Shown: in pieces, positions 27,157 to 34,880 of the stretch
Numbering within the stretch: position 1 is the first letter of the stretch
Layout of the letters: the number at the start of each line of letters is the position of its first letter
Assembly (NCBI GenBank): GCA_028284905.1
Contig: JANQQU010000003.1
Span: forward strand, 64,001-128,000
Reading direction: 5' to 3'
DNA: 64,000 nucleotides
Origin: Calditrichia bacterium
Lineage (GTDB): Bacteria; Calditrichota; Calditrichia; RBG-13-44-9; J075
The notes under the pieces: generated by a model
The model's input: only the letters and a program-made list of their open reading frames with translations
The model's database searches: none
Told to the model about the DNA's origin: nothing
Position numbers and translations under genes: made by a program

Positions 27157-27245
27157 TTACAGTTATCAGTGAACAGTTATCAGTGATCAGTTTGCTATGA
27201 AATGTTTTAATGATTACTGATAACTGACAACTGTTAACTGTAAAT
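27157..27245. repeat. Inverted repeat of CAGTTATCAGT units
   Basis: ACAGTTATCAGTG occurs twice in tandem at the left (27159-27184), and the right side (27212-27243) carries the complementary string CTGATAACTGACAACTG and TTAACTGTAA. The whole block is an imperfect inverted repeat directly after the HMG-CoA reductase stop. Confidence 0.7.
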
Positions 27246-27252
27246 TGAAAAA

Positions 27253-27299
27253 GCTGCGGAACGGGCAGAAAATTTTCCGCTCCGCAGTTTTTGTTTTTC
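27253..27299. terminator. Bidirectional intrinsic terminator
   Basis: Arms GCTGCGGAACGG and CCGCTCCGCAG around an AAAATTTT core, followed by TTTTTGTTTTT on the + strand and TTTTTC on the - strand. It serves the HMG-CoA reductase gene and the convergent small membrane protein gene that ends at 27300. Confidence 0.85.
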
Positions 27300-27545
27300 C
27301 TACTTCTTCACCAGATCAATGATCCAAAGGAGCGCAATCGCTCCGATCACTGCTGTGACAATATCGCCGATCAGGCCATAGGCGGACATTCCCACTAAGC
27401 GCAACAGAAAACTACCCAGGTAAGCACCAACGATACCGACCAGCAAATTTCCGAGCAGGCCGAATCCTCCGCCTTTCATTATTTTTCCAGCCAGAAAACC
27501 GGCCAGGATACCAACAAGAATAAATACAAGCAAACCGTCCATCAT
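27300..27545 (-). CDS. GlsB/YeaQ/YmgE-family small membrane protein
   Basis: 81 residues with three hydrophobic helices (5-22, 30-52, 56-78) and the glycine patterns GILAGFLAGKIMKGGGFG, LGNLLVGIVGAYLGSFL and IGDIVTAVIGA of the transglycosylase-associated (Transgly_assoc) family. Members are inner-membrane proteins often induced by stress; the molecular role is not known. AGGTGA abuts the first of two consecutive ATGs, so the second (27542) may be the real start. It is a single-gene unit. Confidence 0.88.
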   Translation of the reverse strand: MMDGLLVFILVGILAGFLAGKIMKGGGFGLLGNLLVGIVGAYLGSFLLRLVGMSAYGLIGDIVTAVIGAIALLWIIDLVKK

Positions 27546-27662
27546 TCACCTACTTTAGTTAAGTTGAACTATTGATTTTTTCAGCGCAGGCTGCGTTGCA
27601 AAATTCTCAGTATTCCTACAGCCACTCATAAAACGCTGCAAGTCCTAGGTAAGGATTTTTTT

Positions 27663-28808
27663 TTATTTATCCAAATCCGCCCGCTTGCTGCTGTAGCCAC
27701 GCAGCAGGATGGGAATCCAGCCAAGAATCGGTATAAAAAAAGCAATGGTAATGGGATTTTTCAGGAATGCCCGTAGTCCGGTCCAGAAATTAATTTTTAA
27801 AGAACGCACTCGCCCTTTTTTTGAGAACCGCTCAAATTCGGCAAAAATAGATGGCCAAAATGCCGGAATAAAAAAGGGGAAACGGGAAAGGTTACCCTTC
27901 CAACTGGCAAACAATTCCCGGCATTGGTAGGGCTGCTGTCCGTATTTCGCAACGGCGGCATCCAGGTTGGCCTGCATCTGGTCTTTTACCCGATCGGCAA
28001 CGTCCTGGAATTCCTCGTCGCTGATCTCTTCATACGGTTTATCAATCATTTCGTAAGGCTTAATGCGTTCTCCCATCACAAAGGTCAGCTTGGCGGGAAA
28101 GCCAAAGTAAAACAACCAGGGCTGTAGAGGAATCAGCAGGGTCATAATACCGATCGGCAAGAAAGGAATACCGATTAAGTTGGTAATACGATTGAGTAAT
28201 TTCGATTCCAGGTTGTAGGGATTGATATACTCTCCATTCACAGACGCATAAGGAATGACATCGCTGCGATGTTTGATACTCATACGAATAAACGAAGTTG
28301 CAAACCGCTGCAGTTGATAGCGGCGGTTAAACCCTTTACCGATGCCGGGAATACCTTCCGGATAAATAAGCAGATTAGCTTCCTGGTATTGCATCATCGT
28401 TTCGAAGTTAAGGAAAGTGGCATCAATGCCGCCGGCCCGTCGCCAGAAATTGGTGAGCAGAAACGGATTCATCAGGTTGATTTGGGAGAGGAGTGGCGAG
28501 GCCAGTGGACGTACCGAATTCTTGAAATTGAATTTATTCCGCTTAAAAAGCATCGCAGAAAAGATGATCGCATCCCAGGGGAAAGCCATCCCGCAATGGT
28601 TGGCGGCATAGATCAGTGGCCGATCAGGATTATTCCGCTCCGGCAGATTATCAAAACCGATAAATTTGGATCGAAAATAAAACCGATCGATCAGGCTAAT
28701 GACATGGGAGACCAGATCTTCGGTAAATTCGGGGTCGAAATGTTCGGAATATATTTTCTTATTCGCTTCAATTTCCGCATCGCTAAAAACCCGTTGTTTT
28801 TTATTCAT
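27663..28808 (-). CDS. PlsC-like lysophospholipid/glycerol acyltransferase
   Basis: 381 residues. The acyltransferase block contains NHCGMAFPWDA (residues 70-80), a longer-spaced version of the NH-x4-D catalytic motif, and LLIYPEGIPGIGKGFNRRYQL, the phosphate/glycerol-binding EG motif. Hydrophobic segments around 205-235 (IPFLPIGIMTLLIPLQPWLFYFG) and at the C-terminus (ITIAFFIPILGWIPILL) suggest membrane attachment. Enzymes of this type move an acyl chain from acyl-ACP or acyl-CoA to a glycerol-based or other lipid acceptor. The exact acceptor is not known, and the C-terminal ~130 residues are not part of the basic PlsC fold. No clear ribosome site precedes the ATG at 28808. It is monocistronic. 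Confidence 0.8.
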   Translation of the reverse strand: MNKKQRVFSDAEIEANKKIYSEHFDPEFTEDLVSHVISLIDRFYFRSKFIGFDNLPERNNPDRPLIYAANHCGMAFPWDAIIFSAMLFKRNKFNFKNSVRPLASPLLSQINLMNPFLLTNFWRRAGGIDATFLNFETMMQYQEANLLIYPEGIPGIGKGFNRRYQLQRFATSFIRMSIKHRSDVIPYASVNGEYINPYNLESKLLNRITNLIGIPFLPIGIMTLLIPLQPWLFYFGFPAKLTFVMGERIKPYEMIDKPYEEISDEEFQDVADRVKDQMQANLDAAVAKYGQQPYQCRELFASWKGNLSRFPFFIPAFWPSIFAEFERFSKKGRVRSLKINFWTGLRAFLKNPITIAFFIPILGWIPILLRGYSSKRADLDK

Positions 28809-29180
28809 AGTTTTCTATAACCGCAGTCTTAAAGATCATTATTTGGCATCAATTATAAGCTGAAAACGATGTTTCAATGTCCAATGTCCAATGTTCAATA
28901 TCCAATGTAAAAGGGATGACTATTAATACATTTGCCAGGTAATAGTCAGGATATTTGGACATTCTACAATTGAGTATTGGATATTGGACATTTATCTTTT
29001 CATCAGCATCTTTCCGAAAACGCATAAAATTCTTTATTTCCATCTATTTTACACATTCCTTGAATCTTAAACAATATTTGCTTATTTCCCCGCGAATCAG
29101 GAAACTTTACCAGGTGCATATTTGCCCATTTGCCGCAACAATTCTAAAAAAGCTTTAAAATTAAAAACAGGATATCTCTT
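28809..29180. other. Intergenic region with TCCAATGT repeat
   Basis: 372 bp between divergent genes. The left third carries the inverted TCCAATGT repeat (28871-28994). The remainder is AT-rich and probably holds the promoter of the rightward two-gene operon. Short open frames on both strands here are made by the repeat and are not called. Confidence 0.5.
28871..28994. repeat. Inverted TCCAATGT repeat
   Basis: TCAATGTCCAATGTCCAATG followed by TTCAATATCCAATGT at 28873-28908, and the complementary ATTGAGTATTGGATATTGGACAT-type string at 28967-28991. The same pair of arms recurs at 54270-54366. Confidence 0.8.
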
Positions 29181-29387
29181 TTGATCACCATAAAAATTAC
29201 GAACGTGCGTGAAATAGTAAAATCACATAAAGGCTGGGTCGCTTCCCGATTTGGCCATCTGTTTGTCGATCTGGAAAAAGAGGTGGAAAAACGGGTCGTC
29301 GAACAGTTGCAGGCAGTATTCGAAGAAAAGAATATTCAGGCGCAGATCGAAATTCTTAGCGAGGACGATAGCAAACGGCATGCTTGA
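29181..29387 (+). CDS. Small protein preceding DUF445 gene
   Basis: 68 residues starting with a TTG codon (AGGATA is 9 bases upstream; no in-frame ATG exists nearby). The sequence is MITIKITNVREIVKSHKG at the start and acidic and lysine-rich towards the end; predicted mixed alpha/beta, no membrane segment or signal peptide. I recognise no family. It is supported as a gene by its 8-bp overlap with the ATG of the DUF445 gene, by balanced amino-acid composition and by the lack of any other use for this stretch. Translational coupling with the membrane protein suggests a joint function. Confidence 0.6.
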   Translation: MITIKITNVREIVKSHKGWVASRFGHLFVDLEKEVEKRVVEQLQAVFEEKNIQAQIEILSEDDSKRHA

Positions 29388-30600
29388 TCAAACCTTCTAT
29401 AACATTGAGTTTTGGAAATATCTCAGCATACCGGTGGTGGCCGCCCTGGTTGGCTGGAGCACCAACTGGGTGGCGGTAAAGCTCACCTTTTATCCGCTGG
29501 AGCCTTTCGGCTGGCCGCCCTTTTTTGGCTGGCAGGGCATTATTCCTTCCAAAGCGGCGAAGATGGGCGCAATTACCTCCGATACCACTCTCGCAAAGCT
29601 GGGCACGCTAAAAGAGCTTTTTGGCAGCATGGAACCGGAAACGATTGCCGATTATCTCAATCAAATCATTTCCCCGAAAATTGAGGCTTATGTCGAATGG
29701 GTGATGCTGGAGGAGAGCCCCGAGGTTTGGAAAGTCATCCCCGAGTTTATCAAGGAAATGATCTATGATAACGTTCGTCGCAAACTGCCGGAAACCATTC
29801 GGGAGATGATGCTCGATATCAGCGAAAATATCGAAGAGATGGTTGATATCAAAACCGTCGTTGTTAAGCAATTGACCCGTGAGAAGTGGATCGTCAATAA
29901 AATTTTTCTGGAGTGTGGTGAGGTCGAGTTTCGCTTTATCATTCGCTCCGGCATTTATTTCGGACTGTTTTTCGGCATTATCCAAATGTTGGTTTGGCTG
30001 TTTTTCCCGCAGGGATGGGTGCTGCCGGTATTTGGGCTGATTGTTGGTTTTGCCACCAATTGGATCGCTATCCGGATTATCTTCCAGCCGCTCAATCCGA
30101 TCAAGGTCGGCAAGTACATCATCCAGGGCATCTTTTTGAAACGCCAGAAGGAAGTTTCCGCTGTTTGGTGCAATATTGTCGCGCGGGAGATTATCACCCT
30201 AGGGAATATTGTTAACGAAATGCTGGTGGGAGAAAAATCCCGCACGACCAATAATTTAATCCGCAAACACATTCGCAAAGTGGTGGAGGAGATGGCTGGC
30301 TTAGCAAAGCCGGTGTTAACTTTTACCGTCGGCAGTGATACATTTTCCCACATCAAAGATGCCGCCTCTGAGAAAGCGGTGCTTTTTACCGCCTCGGCAT
30401 TTGAAGATCCGGCTTTTAACGATAATCGTGCCGCGATCGTCAAGCGGATGATGCAGGAACGGATGGAACAGTTAAGTCCGGAAGAGTTTCAGTATTTGCT
30501 CCGTCCTGCTTTCCAGGAGGATGAGTTGAAGTTGATTCTCCTCGGTGCCCTGCTTGGCTTTCTGGCGGGGATGGCGCAGCTTTATTTTATTTTCGGGTAG
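29380..30600 (+). CDS. DUF445-family membrane protein
   Basis: 406 residues from the ATG at 29380 (MLDQTFYNIEFW); upstream codons in this frame belong to the small gene's alternate frame. Three or four membrane segments: ~12-30, ~185-205, ~213-235 and a C-terminal helix (LILLGALLGFLAGMAQLYFIF). The segments VGWSTNWVAVKLTFYPLEPF and VGFATNWIAIRIIFQPLNPI are clear internal copies, each followed by a GI-IP/GIFLKRQKE loop, as in the two-half DUF445/YheB family. The long polar middle region is predicted helical. The function of the family is unknown; members are inner-membrane proteins. The preceding 68-aa gene overlaps it by 8 bp. Confidence 0.85.
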   Translation: MLDQTFYNIEFWKYLSIPVVAALVGWSTNWVAVKLTFYPLEPFGWPPFFGWQGIIPSKAAKMGAITSDTTLAKLGTLKELFGSMEPETIADYLNQIISPKIEAYVEWVMLEESPEVWKVIPEFIKEMIYDNVRRKLPETIREMMLDISENIEEMVDIKTVVVKQLTREKWIVNKIFLECGEVEFRFIIRSGIYFGLFFGIIQMLVWLFFPQGWVLPVFGLIVGFATNWIAIRIIFQPLNPIKVGKYIIQGIFLKRQKEVSAVWCNIVAREIITLGNIVNEMLVGEKSRTTNNLIRKHIRKVVEEMAGLAKPVLTFTVGSDTFSHIKDAASEKAVLFTASAFEDPAFNDNRAAIVKRMMQERMEQLSPEEFQYLLRPAFQEDELKLILLGALLGFLAGMAQLYFIFG

Positions 30601-30973
30601 AAAAGATTTTCTGGTTCGCGATGGCTCCAAAGGATTACAGTTTTCCATATTGTTTTAATGAACAAAAAAGGGTCAAGATATGTCGCCCCTACAGGGCTTT
30701 TGCTCTTATAGAAAATAAAATCGCTATAAATATGCCGTCCCTATGGGACTAAAGGACTTTTGGGTTTCAACAAAATTGCTATAAATATGTCGTCCCTATG
30801 GGACTAAAGGACAATTGGTTTTTAACAAAAGAAGCTGAATTCCGCAATAGCCCCATCGGGGCGGTATATTTATAGCTAAAAAGAGACCGCTTACCTTTAT
30901 AGCCCTGTAGGGGCGACATATTTAAAACATTTTCGATTCACATCCGTTAGCAAAGCAATATGGAAATTATATC
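30601..30973. other. Spacer filled by hairpin repeats
   Basis: 373 bp with no gene. Most of it (30676-30925) is a nested set of TATGYCG hairpin repeats, described separately. The last 50 bp should hold the promoter and weak ribosome site of the GNAT gene. Confidence 0.7.
30676..30925. repeat. Nested TATGYCG hairpin repeat array
   Basis: Five units. ATATGTCGCCCCTACAGGGC (30678-) and its complement (30900-30922) form the outer pair. Two almost identical 35-bp copies, GCTATAAATATG(C/T)CGTCCC through TATGGGACTAAAGGAC, lie at 30723-30757 and 30779-30813, and a diverged complement with CCCCATCGGGGCGGTAT lies at 30847-30876. Each unit has its own small CCC/GGG hairpin. The same family appears at 42285-42450. 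Confidence 0.85.
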
Positions 30974-31453
30974 ATGAGTATAGAAATCGTTCCCTTGAAT
31001 GCGCAGTGGAGAGATTGGGCGGTCGCATACATTATTGAGAGTTGGGGGGCCAGCAAACTGGTTAGTCATGGCCGGATTTACCAGGCAGAGGATTTACCGG
31101 GATTTGTTGCGTTGGATGGCGGTCAGCCCGCAGGATTACTCACCTATTTTATCGACGGTCCAGACTGCGAAATTATTACCCTGAATGCAAAAGTTGCCGG
31201 GAAAGGCGTCGGCAGCAAGCTGACATCGACATGCGTGGCAGCGATGAAGGCTGAAGGCGTTTCACGCATCTGGCTCCTTACCACTAACGATAATATCAAT
31301 GCCATGCGTTTCTATCAATTACGCGGATTTGACATGAAGGCGATCCACCACAATGCCGTGCTGGAAGCGCGCAAGATAAAACCGGAAATCGCTGCCATCG
31401 GGCACTATGGCATTCCCGTCAATCACGAGATTGAGTTTGAAATGATTTTATAA
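30974..31453 (+). CDS. GNAT-family N-acetyltransferase
   Basis: 159 residues. The acetyl-CoA binding motif A is visible as ITLNAKVAGKGVGSKLTSTC (Q/R-x-x-G-x-G/A type, here KVAGKGVGS), followed by the family's motif B region IWLLTTNDNINAMRFYQLRGFD, where N and Y/F residues position the cofactor. Such enzymes transfer an acetyl group to amines of small molecules, antibiotics or protein N-termini; the acceptor is not predictable. No membrane or signal segments. Its ribosome site is weak. It stands alone between two repeat-bearing spacers. Confidence 0.85.
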   Translation: MSIEIVPLNAQWRDWAVAYIIESWGASKLVSHGRIYQAEDLPGFVALDGGQPAGLLTYFIDGPDCEIITLNAKVAGKGVGSKLTSTCVAAMKAEGVSRIWLLTTNDNINAMRFYQLRGFDMKAIHHNAVLEARKIKPEIAAIGHYGIPVNHEIEFEMIL

Positions 31454-31510
31454 AAATCCAGTGTGTTCAGATAAATATTGGGTAGTGTTAAAGAAGTAAT
31501 GCTGCAAGCT

Positions 31511-31600
31511 GTCATCGCGAGGAGTGCAACGACGTGGCGATCTCTCTGCGGATGCACCTATTGGGATTGCTTCTCCCGGCAGCCGGGATCGCAATGACGG
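31511..31600. repeat. GTCATCGCGAGG palindromic repeat, copy 1
   Basis: Begins GTCATCGCGAGGAGTGCAAC and ends with the complementary ATCGCAATGACG; internal arms GGCGATC/GATTGC also pair. Further copies at 33973-34043 and 59532-59618. All three are in spacers. Similar GTCATTGCGAGG elements are common in several bacterial phyla. Confidence 0.85.
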
Positions 31601-31703
31601 GTCAAAAAGTATTACATCTTTAACACTGCCAAATATTTTTTAAAACAAGCCCTCAACGATTAAGGGGGAATGGAGAATAGCAATACTTGAAACTGGAGCA
31701 ACT

Positions 31704-32456
31704 ATGAGAATCCGCTTTTCCACCTTAGTCTTTTTGCTAACCACTTTACTTACCATTGCCAGCGCCCAGGAAAGAATCCGGATCAATATTCCCAGTGCGG
31801 AAGCAGAGGCGGAATACGTCTGGCGAACTATTCGGGATATCCACTTTTTTGATCAGCATGGCTATTCCATTAGCCTCCCGCAAGGCGCGTTGATTGATTC
31901 CCTGCTAACAAAAGCACGCAGCGGCTCCCTCAATGATTCCGATTTTGCCCGCCTGCAGAATTATATGCAGGCCAGTGTGTACGATGCAAAGGATTATCAG
32001 GCCGCTTATAAAATCATTGAAGGCCGCCGATCGCTTATCAATAATATGATCAACGAGATTGATGCCGGCGAGCGGGGGTGGTCCTTTCGCAGCTTCCTGA
32101 CTTATCAAATCAATCTAACGCTTTATGGGCCCGGGGGCAGTTACGATCCGGAGAACGGATCGATACTGATTTATACGACGCCGGAAGGGGATTTTAAAAA
32201 CTACCGTGATCCCGCCAATACAATAATTCATGAAGTGGTTCACATTGGTATCGAGGCATCGATAATCCGCAAATTTAATGTGCCCCATCCAATGAAAGAA
32301 CGGATTGTTGATAAATTTGTGCTGCTTAATTTTAAGGGTTATTTACCCGACTATCGTATCCAAAATATCGGTGATGCCCGCATTGATGTCCATCTAAACA
32401 GCGGGGAAGATTTGGCACGACTGAGCAGTATTGTCGAAAAAGTTCTGAGAGAATAA
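31704..32456 (+). CDS. Secreted protein with HExxH motif
   Basis: 250 residues. Signal peptide 1-22 (LVFLLTTLLTIASAQ). The only catalytic-looking element is H176-E177-V-V-H180 within NTIIHEVVHIGIEASII, the zinc-binding motif of zincin metalloproteases; E199 in MKERIVDKF or E184 could be the third ligand. The rest does not match a family I can name, so peptidase activity is only a possibility. A GGAG site precedes the ATG. The next gene begins 14 bp downstream on the same strand and also encodes a secreted protein, so the two form an operon. Confidence 0.65.
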   Translation: MRIRFSTLVFLLTTLLTIASAQERIRINIPSAEAEAEYVWRTIRDIHFFDQHGYSISLPQGALIDSLLTKARSGSLNDSDFARLQNYMQASVYDAKDYQAAYKIIEGRRSLINNMINEIDAGERGWSFRSFLTYQINLTLYGPGGSYDPENGSILIYTTPEGDFKNYRDPANTIIHEVVHIGIEASIIRKFNVPHPMKERIVDKFVLLNFKGYLPDYRIQNIGDARIDVHLNSGEDLARLSSIVEKVLRE

Positions 32457-32470
32457 ACAGGAGAGGCGCA

Positions 32471-33163
32471 ATGAGACTATCTTCTTATCATTATCTGCTA
32501 TTATTAATCCTTCTCATTCTTTCTCCACCGCTTTTCTCGCAATCCCCCACAGCAGAACCGTTTAAAATGCGCAGTCATTTTGGCCTTAGCGCAACGATTG
32601 AATTTAAAAACTTTCAACGCACATTATTGGACACTACCTCGACGCCAATACACTATCAAGGCACTTTTATCATTTTAGGATACGTCGCACCATATCGAAT
32701 GGTCAAGATGGAAGCGATCGGTTTTGATGGTGTCAGTATGGATCCCTACAATGGTTTCAGAGCCAATTATTCGCTGTTGTCCCTGTTCAATCTCTACTGG
32801 TGGCATCGCGGTGCGAAAGAAAGCGAGGGGGCCACTGTCAGTGAATGGAAAAATCCGTACCTCATTACAGCGAATCTTCTCAATTCCACCCACTATTTTT
32901 TATTTAACAAACCGACGTTTAGTCATGATGTCTCCCTAAGTGGGATGTTTTCTTTCGCTGCTTATGTGAAAAATCATACCCAATTGTACATGTTTCGCCG
33001 ACGGAAATGGGTGCGTTTTTCACCCGGCGCCGGGTTGGCGATTATTACCGGATCGCTGCTTCTGGAATTCGGTTTCAGTGAAAGCATCGACATAACCGGT
33101 AACGGCATCAAAACCACACGACACTTCCATCTTGGATTTGCATTAACCGGCGAGAATAAGTAA
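32471..33163 (+). CDS. Secreted or outer-membrane protein, unknown function
   Basis: 230 residues; AGGAG lies upstream of the ATG. A signal peptide (1-24, LLLLILLILSPPLFSQ) is followed by alternating hydrophobic segments such as TFIILGYVAPYRMVKMEAIGF, HDVSLSGMFSFAAYV, FSPGAGLAIITGSLLLEFGF and a final HFHLGFALTGE, compatible with a small beta-barrel in the outer membrane. I recognise no family. It follows the HExxH protein gene by 14 bp and probably shares its transcript. Confidence 0.6.
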   Translation: MRLSSYHYLLLLILLILSPPLFSQSPTAEPFKMRSHFGLSATIEFKNFQRTLLDTTSTPIHYQGTFIILGYVAPYRMVKMEAIGFDGVSMDPYNGFRANYSLLSLFNLYWWHRGAKESEGATVSEWKNPYLITANLLNSTHYFLFNKPTFSHDVSLSGMFSFAAYVKNHTQLYMFRRRKWVRFSPGAGLAIITGSLLLEFGFSESIDITGNGIKTTRHFHLGFALTGENK

Positions 33164-33202
33164 AATTCTATTTTCAAAATGGTTGCCACAGGAACTAATA
33201 AG

Positions 33203-33931
33203 ATGAAAATAGCGATTGCCCAAACCCGCCCGCTGAAAGGGGACATCCCCGCCAATATTGAGCGCCATCGATATTTCATCGAACGGGCAATTGCCAATGA
33301 GGCAGCGATTATTTTCTTCCCGGAATTATCCCTGAGTGGATACGAACCAACTCTGGCTGCGAGCCTGGCAATAACCCCATTTGACCCGCGCCTTCACATC
33401 TTTCAGGAAACCTGCGAAGAGCAGAACATCATTATCGGCGTCGGCGCGCCGATTGCCAATGGAACTTCTCCATCTATCGGGATGATCCTCTTTCAACCGT
33501 TAAGACAACCAGCAGTATATTTCAAGCAATATCTTCATGAGGATGAACTACCATTTTTTATTCCCGGGCAGGATCATCCCGGCATCATTGATCATCAACC
33601 ACCGATTGCGTTGGCAATCTGCTACGAGCTTTCCGTACCGGCACATGCCCAACAAGCTTACCAGAATGGCGCCGGTATCTATATTGCCAGCGTGGCAAAA
33701 TCAGCTGCTGGAGTGGAAGAAGCTAGTGAACGCCTTTCCTACATCGCCCGGCAATACGGCATGACCGTACTGATGGCGAATTGCCTCGGCCGTTGTGATG
33801 ATATGGATTGCAGCGGCAACTCAGCAGTGTGGGATGCCCAGGGAACTTTGCAAAAGCAGCTGGGTGATACTGCGGAAGGTTTGTTAATCTTCGATAGCCG
33901 GAGTGGTGAAATTTCCAAAGAAATCTTGTAG
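33203..33931 (+). CDS. Nitrilase-superfamily carbon-nitrogen hydrolase
   Basis: 242 residues from the ATG at 33203 (MKIAIAQTRPLKGD), which has AGGAA 8 bases upstream; an in-frame ATG at 33179 adds eight unlikely residues. The catalytic triad of the superfamily is complete: E41 in FFPELSLSGYEP, K109 in VYFKQYLHEDE and C140 in IALAICYELS. These enzymes hydrolyse amides or nitriles of small molecules; the general plan (YFKQ.LH.DE, ICYEL) is near the omega-amidase/carbamoylputrescine amidase-like groups but the substrate is not decidable. It starts 39 bp after the previous gene and may be in the same operon. Confidence 0.88.
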   Translation: MKIAIAQTRPLKGDIPANIERHRYFIERAIANEAAIIFFPELSLSGYEPTLAASLAITPFDPRLHIFQETCEEQNIIIGVGAPIANGTSPSIGMILFQPLRQPAVYFKQYLHEDELPFFIPGQDHPGIIDHQPPIALAICYELSVPAHAQQAYQNGAGIYIASVAKSAAGVEEASERLSYIARQYGMTVLMANCLGRCDDMDCSGNSAVWDAQGTLQKQLGDTAEGLLIFDSRSGEISKEIL

Positions 33932-33972
33932 TGAATAATGTTAATTAAGTGATATTGAACGCCGTTTAATCT

Positions 33973-34043
33973 GTCATCGCGAGGAGTACAGCGACGAAGC
34001 GATCTGTTTGAGATTGCTTCGGCAAAAAGCGCCTCGCAATGAC
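33973..34043. repeat. GTCATCGCGAGG palindromic repeat, copy 2
   Basis: GTCATCGCGAGGAGTACAGC at the left and GCGCCTCGCAATGAC at the right form the outer arms; GCGATCT/AGATTGC the inner arms. It fills the spacer between convergent genes and may act as a transcription end signal. Confidence 0.85.
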
Positions 34044-34086
34044 ACACAGATAACATTTTGTGTTTAGCACTCACAGTAAAAACACG

Positions 34087-34749
34087 CTAATTATCCGAGT
34101 GCTTCAAATATTTCCCAACCACAATTGCAGTAATAATCACCAAATAAAACTGCCCGATCAAACCGGTCAGCACCGCTGCTTTCTGGGCGATTGTGGAGGC
34201 AGGAATAATTTCTCCGTAGCCAATCGTCATCAGGGTAATGTAGGCATAATACATAATCCCGTCCGCCCGCATTTGAAAATCGCTGTTATCCAGCAATGCC
34301 CCCCGAAAGGAACCCGGGTGGTGGATTTCCACCGCCATGAACAGGAAAAAGGAGATTAGCCCCAGGGAGATATAACCGCTCATCACACCAATGATCACGG
34401 TATTGTCGACATGGTCCGCCTGCCAAACCTGGTTGATAATCTCGTAAGTTATCATGGCATAAAAGACGAAGTAGATCAGTAAACGCAGTGAGAGATTGTC
34501 ATCCGGATTGCGTTGAAAAAAGCTTGCCCCAAAAATTGAAACCGCCAGCACCAGCAGGGCAACTGCAATCCACATCAGCTTTTTCTTCCGGGAAATTAGC
34601 AGAATACCAGCGGCGATATTCAGCTTGATTAGCGAAGGCAAAATCATTGTTTCGTACTGATCGACCTGAAAGAAAAGCGCGCCAAAGAGCAGCGCCAACT
34701 GTAGCACGAAAAAGATTATGAAACGGCGGGTATAAAGCGCATCATACAT
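34087..34749 (-). CDS. Potassium-channel-type ion channel protein
   Basis: 220 residues with six hydrophobic segments (about 10-27, 36-52, 59-77, 87-105, 117-140, 188-212). The last two enclose a pore loop with the selectivity-filter sequence TIGYGE (175-180), the signature of the Ion_trans_2 two-TM pore module of K+ channels. The four N-terminal segments lack a recognisable charged voltage-sensor helix, so it is probably not voltage gated. No regulatory RCK domain follows the pore. It acts in the inner membrane, letting K+ pass. AAAGGA precedes the ATG. Confidence 0.88.
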   Translation of the reverse strand: MYDALYTRRFIIFFVLQLALLFGALFFQVDQYETMILPSLIKLNIAAGILLISRKKKLMWIAVALLVLAVSIFGASFFQRNPDDNLSLRLLIYFVFYAMITYEIINQVWQADHVDNTVIIGVMSGYISLGLISFFLFMAVEIHHPGSFRGALLDNSDFQMRADGIMYYAYITLMTIGYGEIIPASTIAQKAAVLTGLIGQFYLVIITAIVVGKYLKHSDN

Positions 34750-34880
34750 TTTTATTCCTTTCCTCTGTCCTTAATCGCATATTCACTGGCGCGAATTGCA
34801 TATTGATTGGCACCGTTGGCTATTGTCCGATCATATTCATTTTTTTAGATTGATAACACAATTAAAACAATGAGGTCAAT

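Noticed and set aside
30676-30925. CRISPR-like look of repeated 35-bp units
   Set aside because: Only two direct copies, others inverted, spacers unequal and no cas genes.
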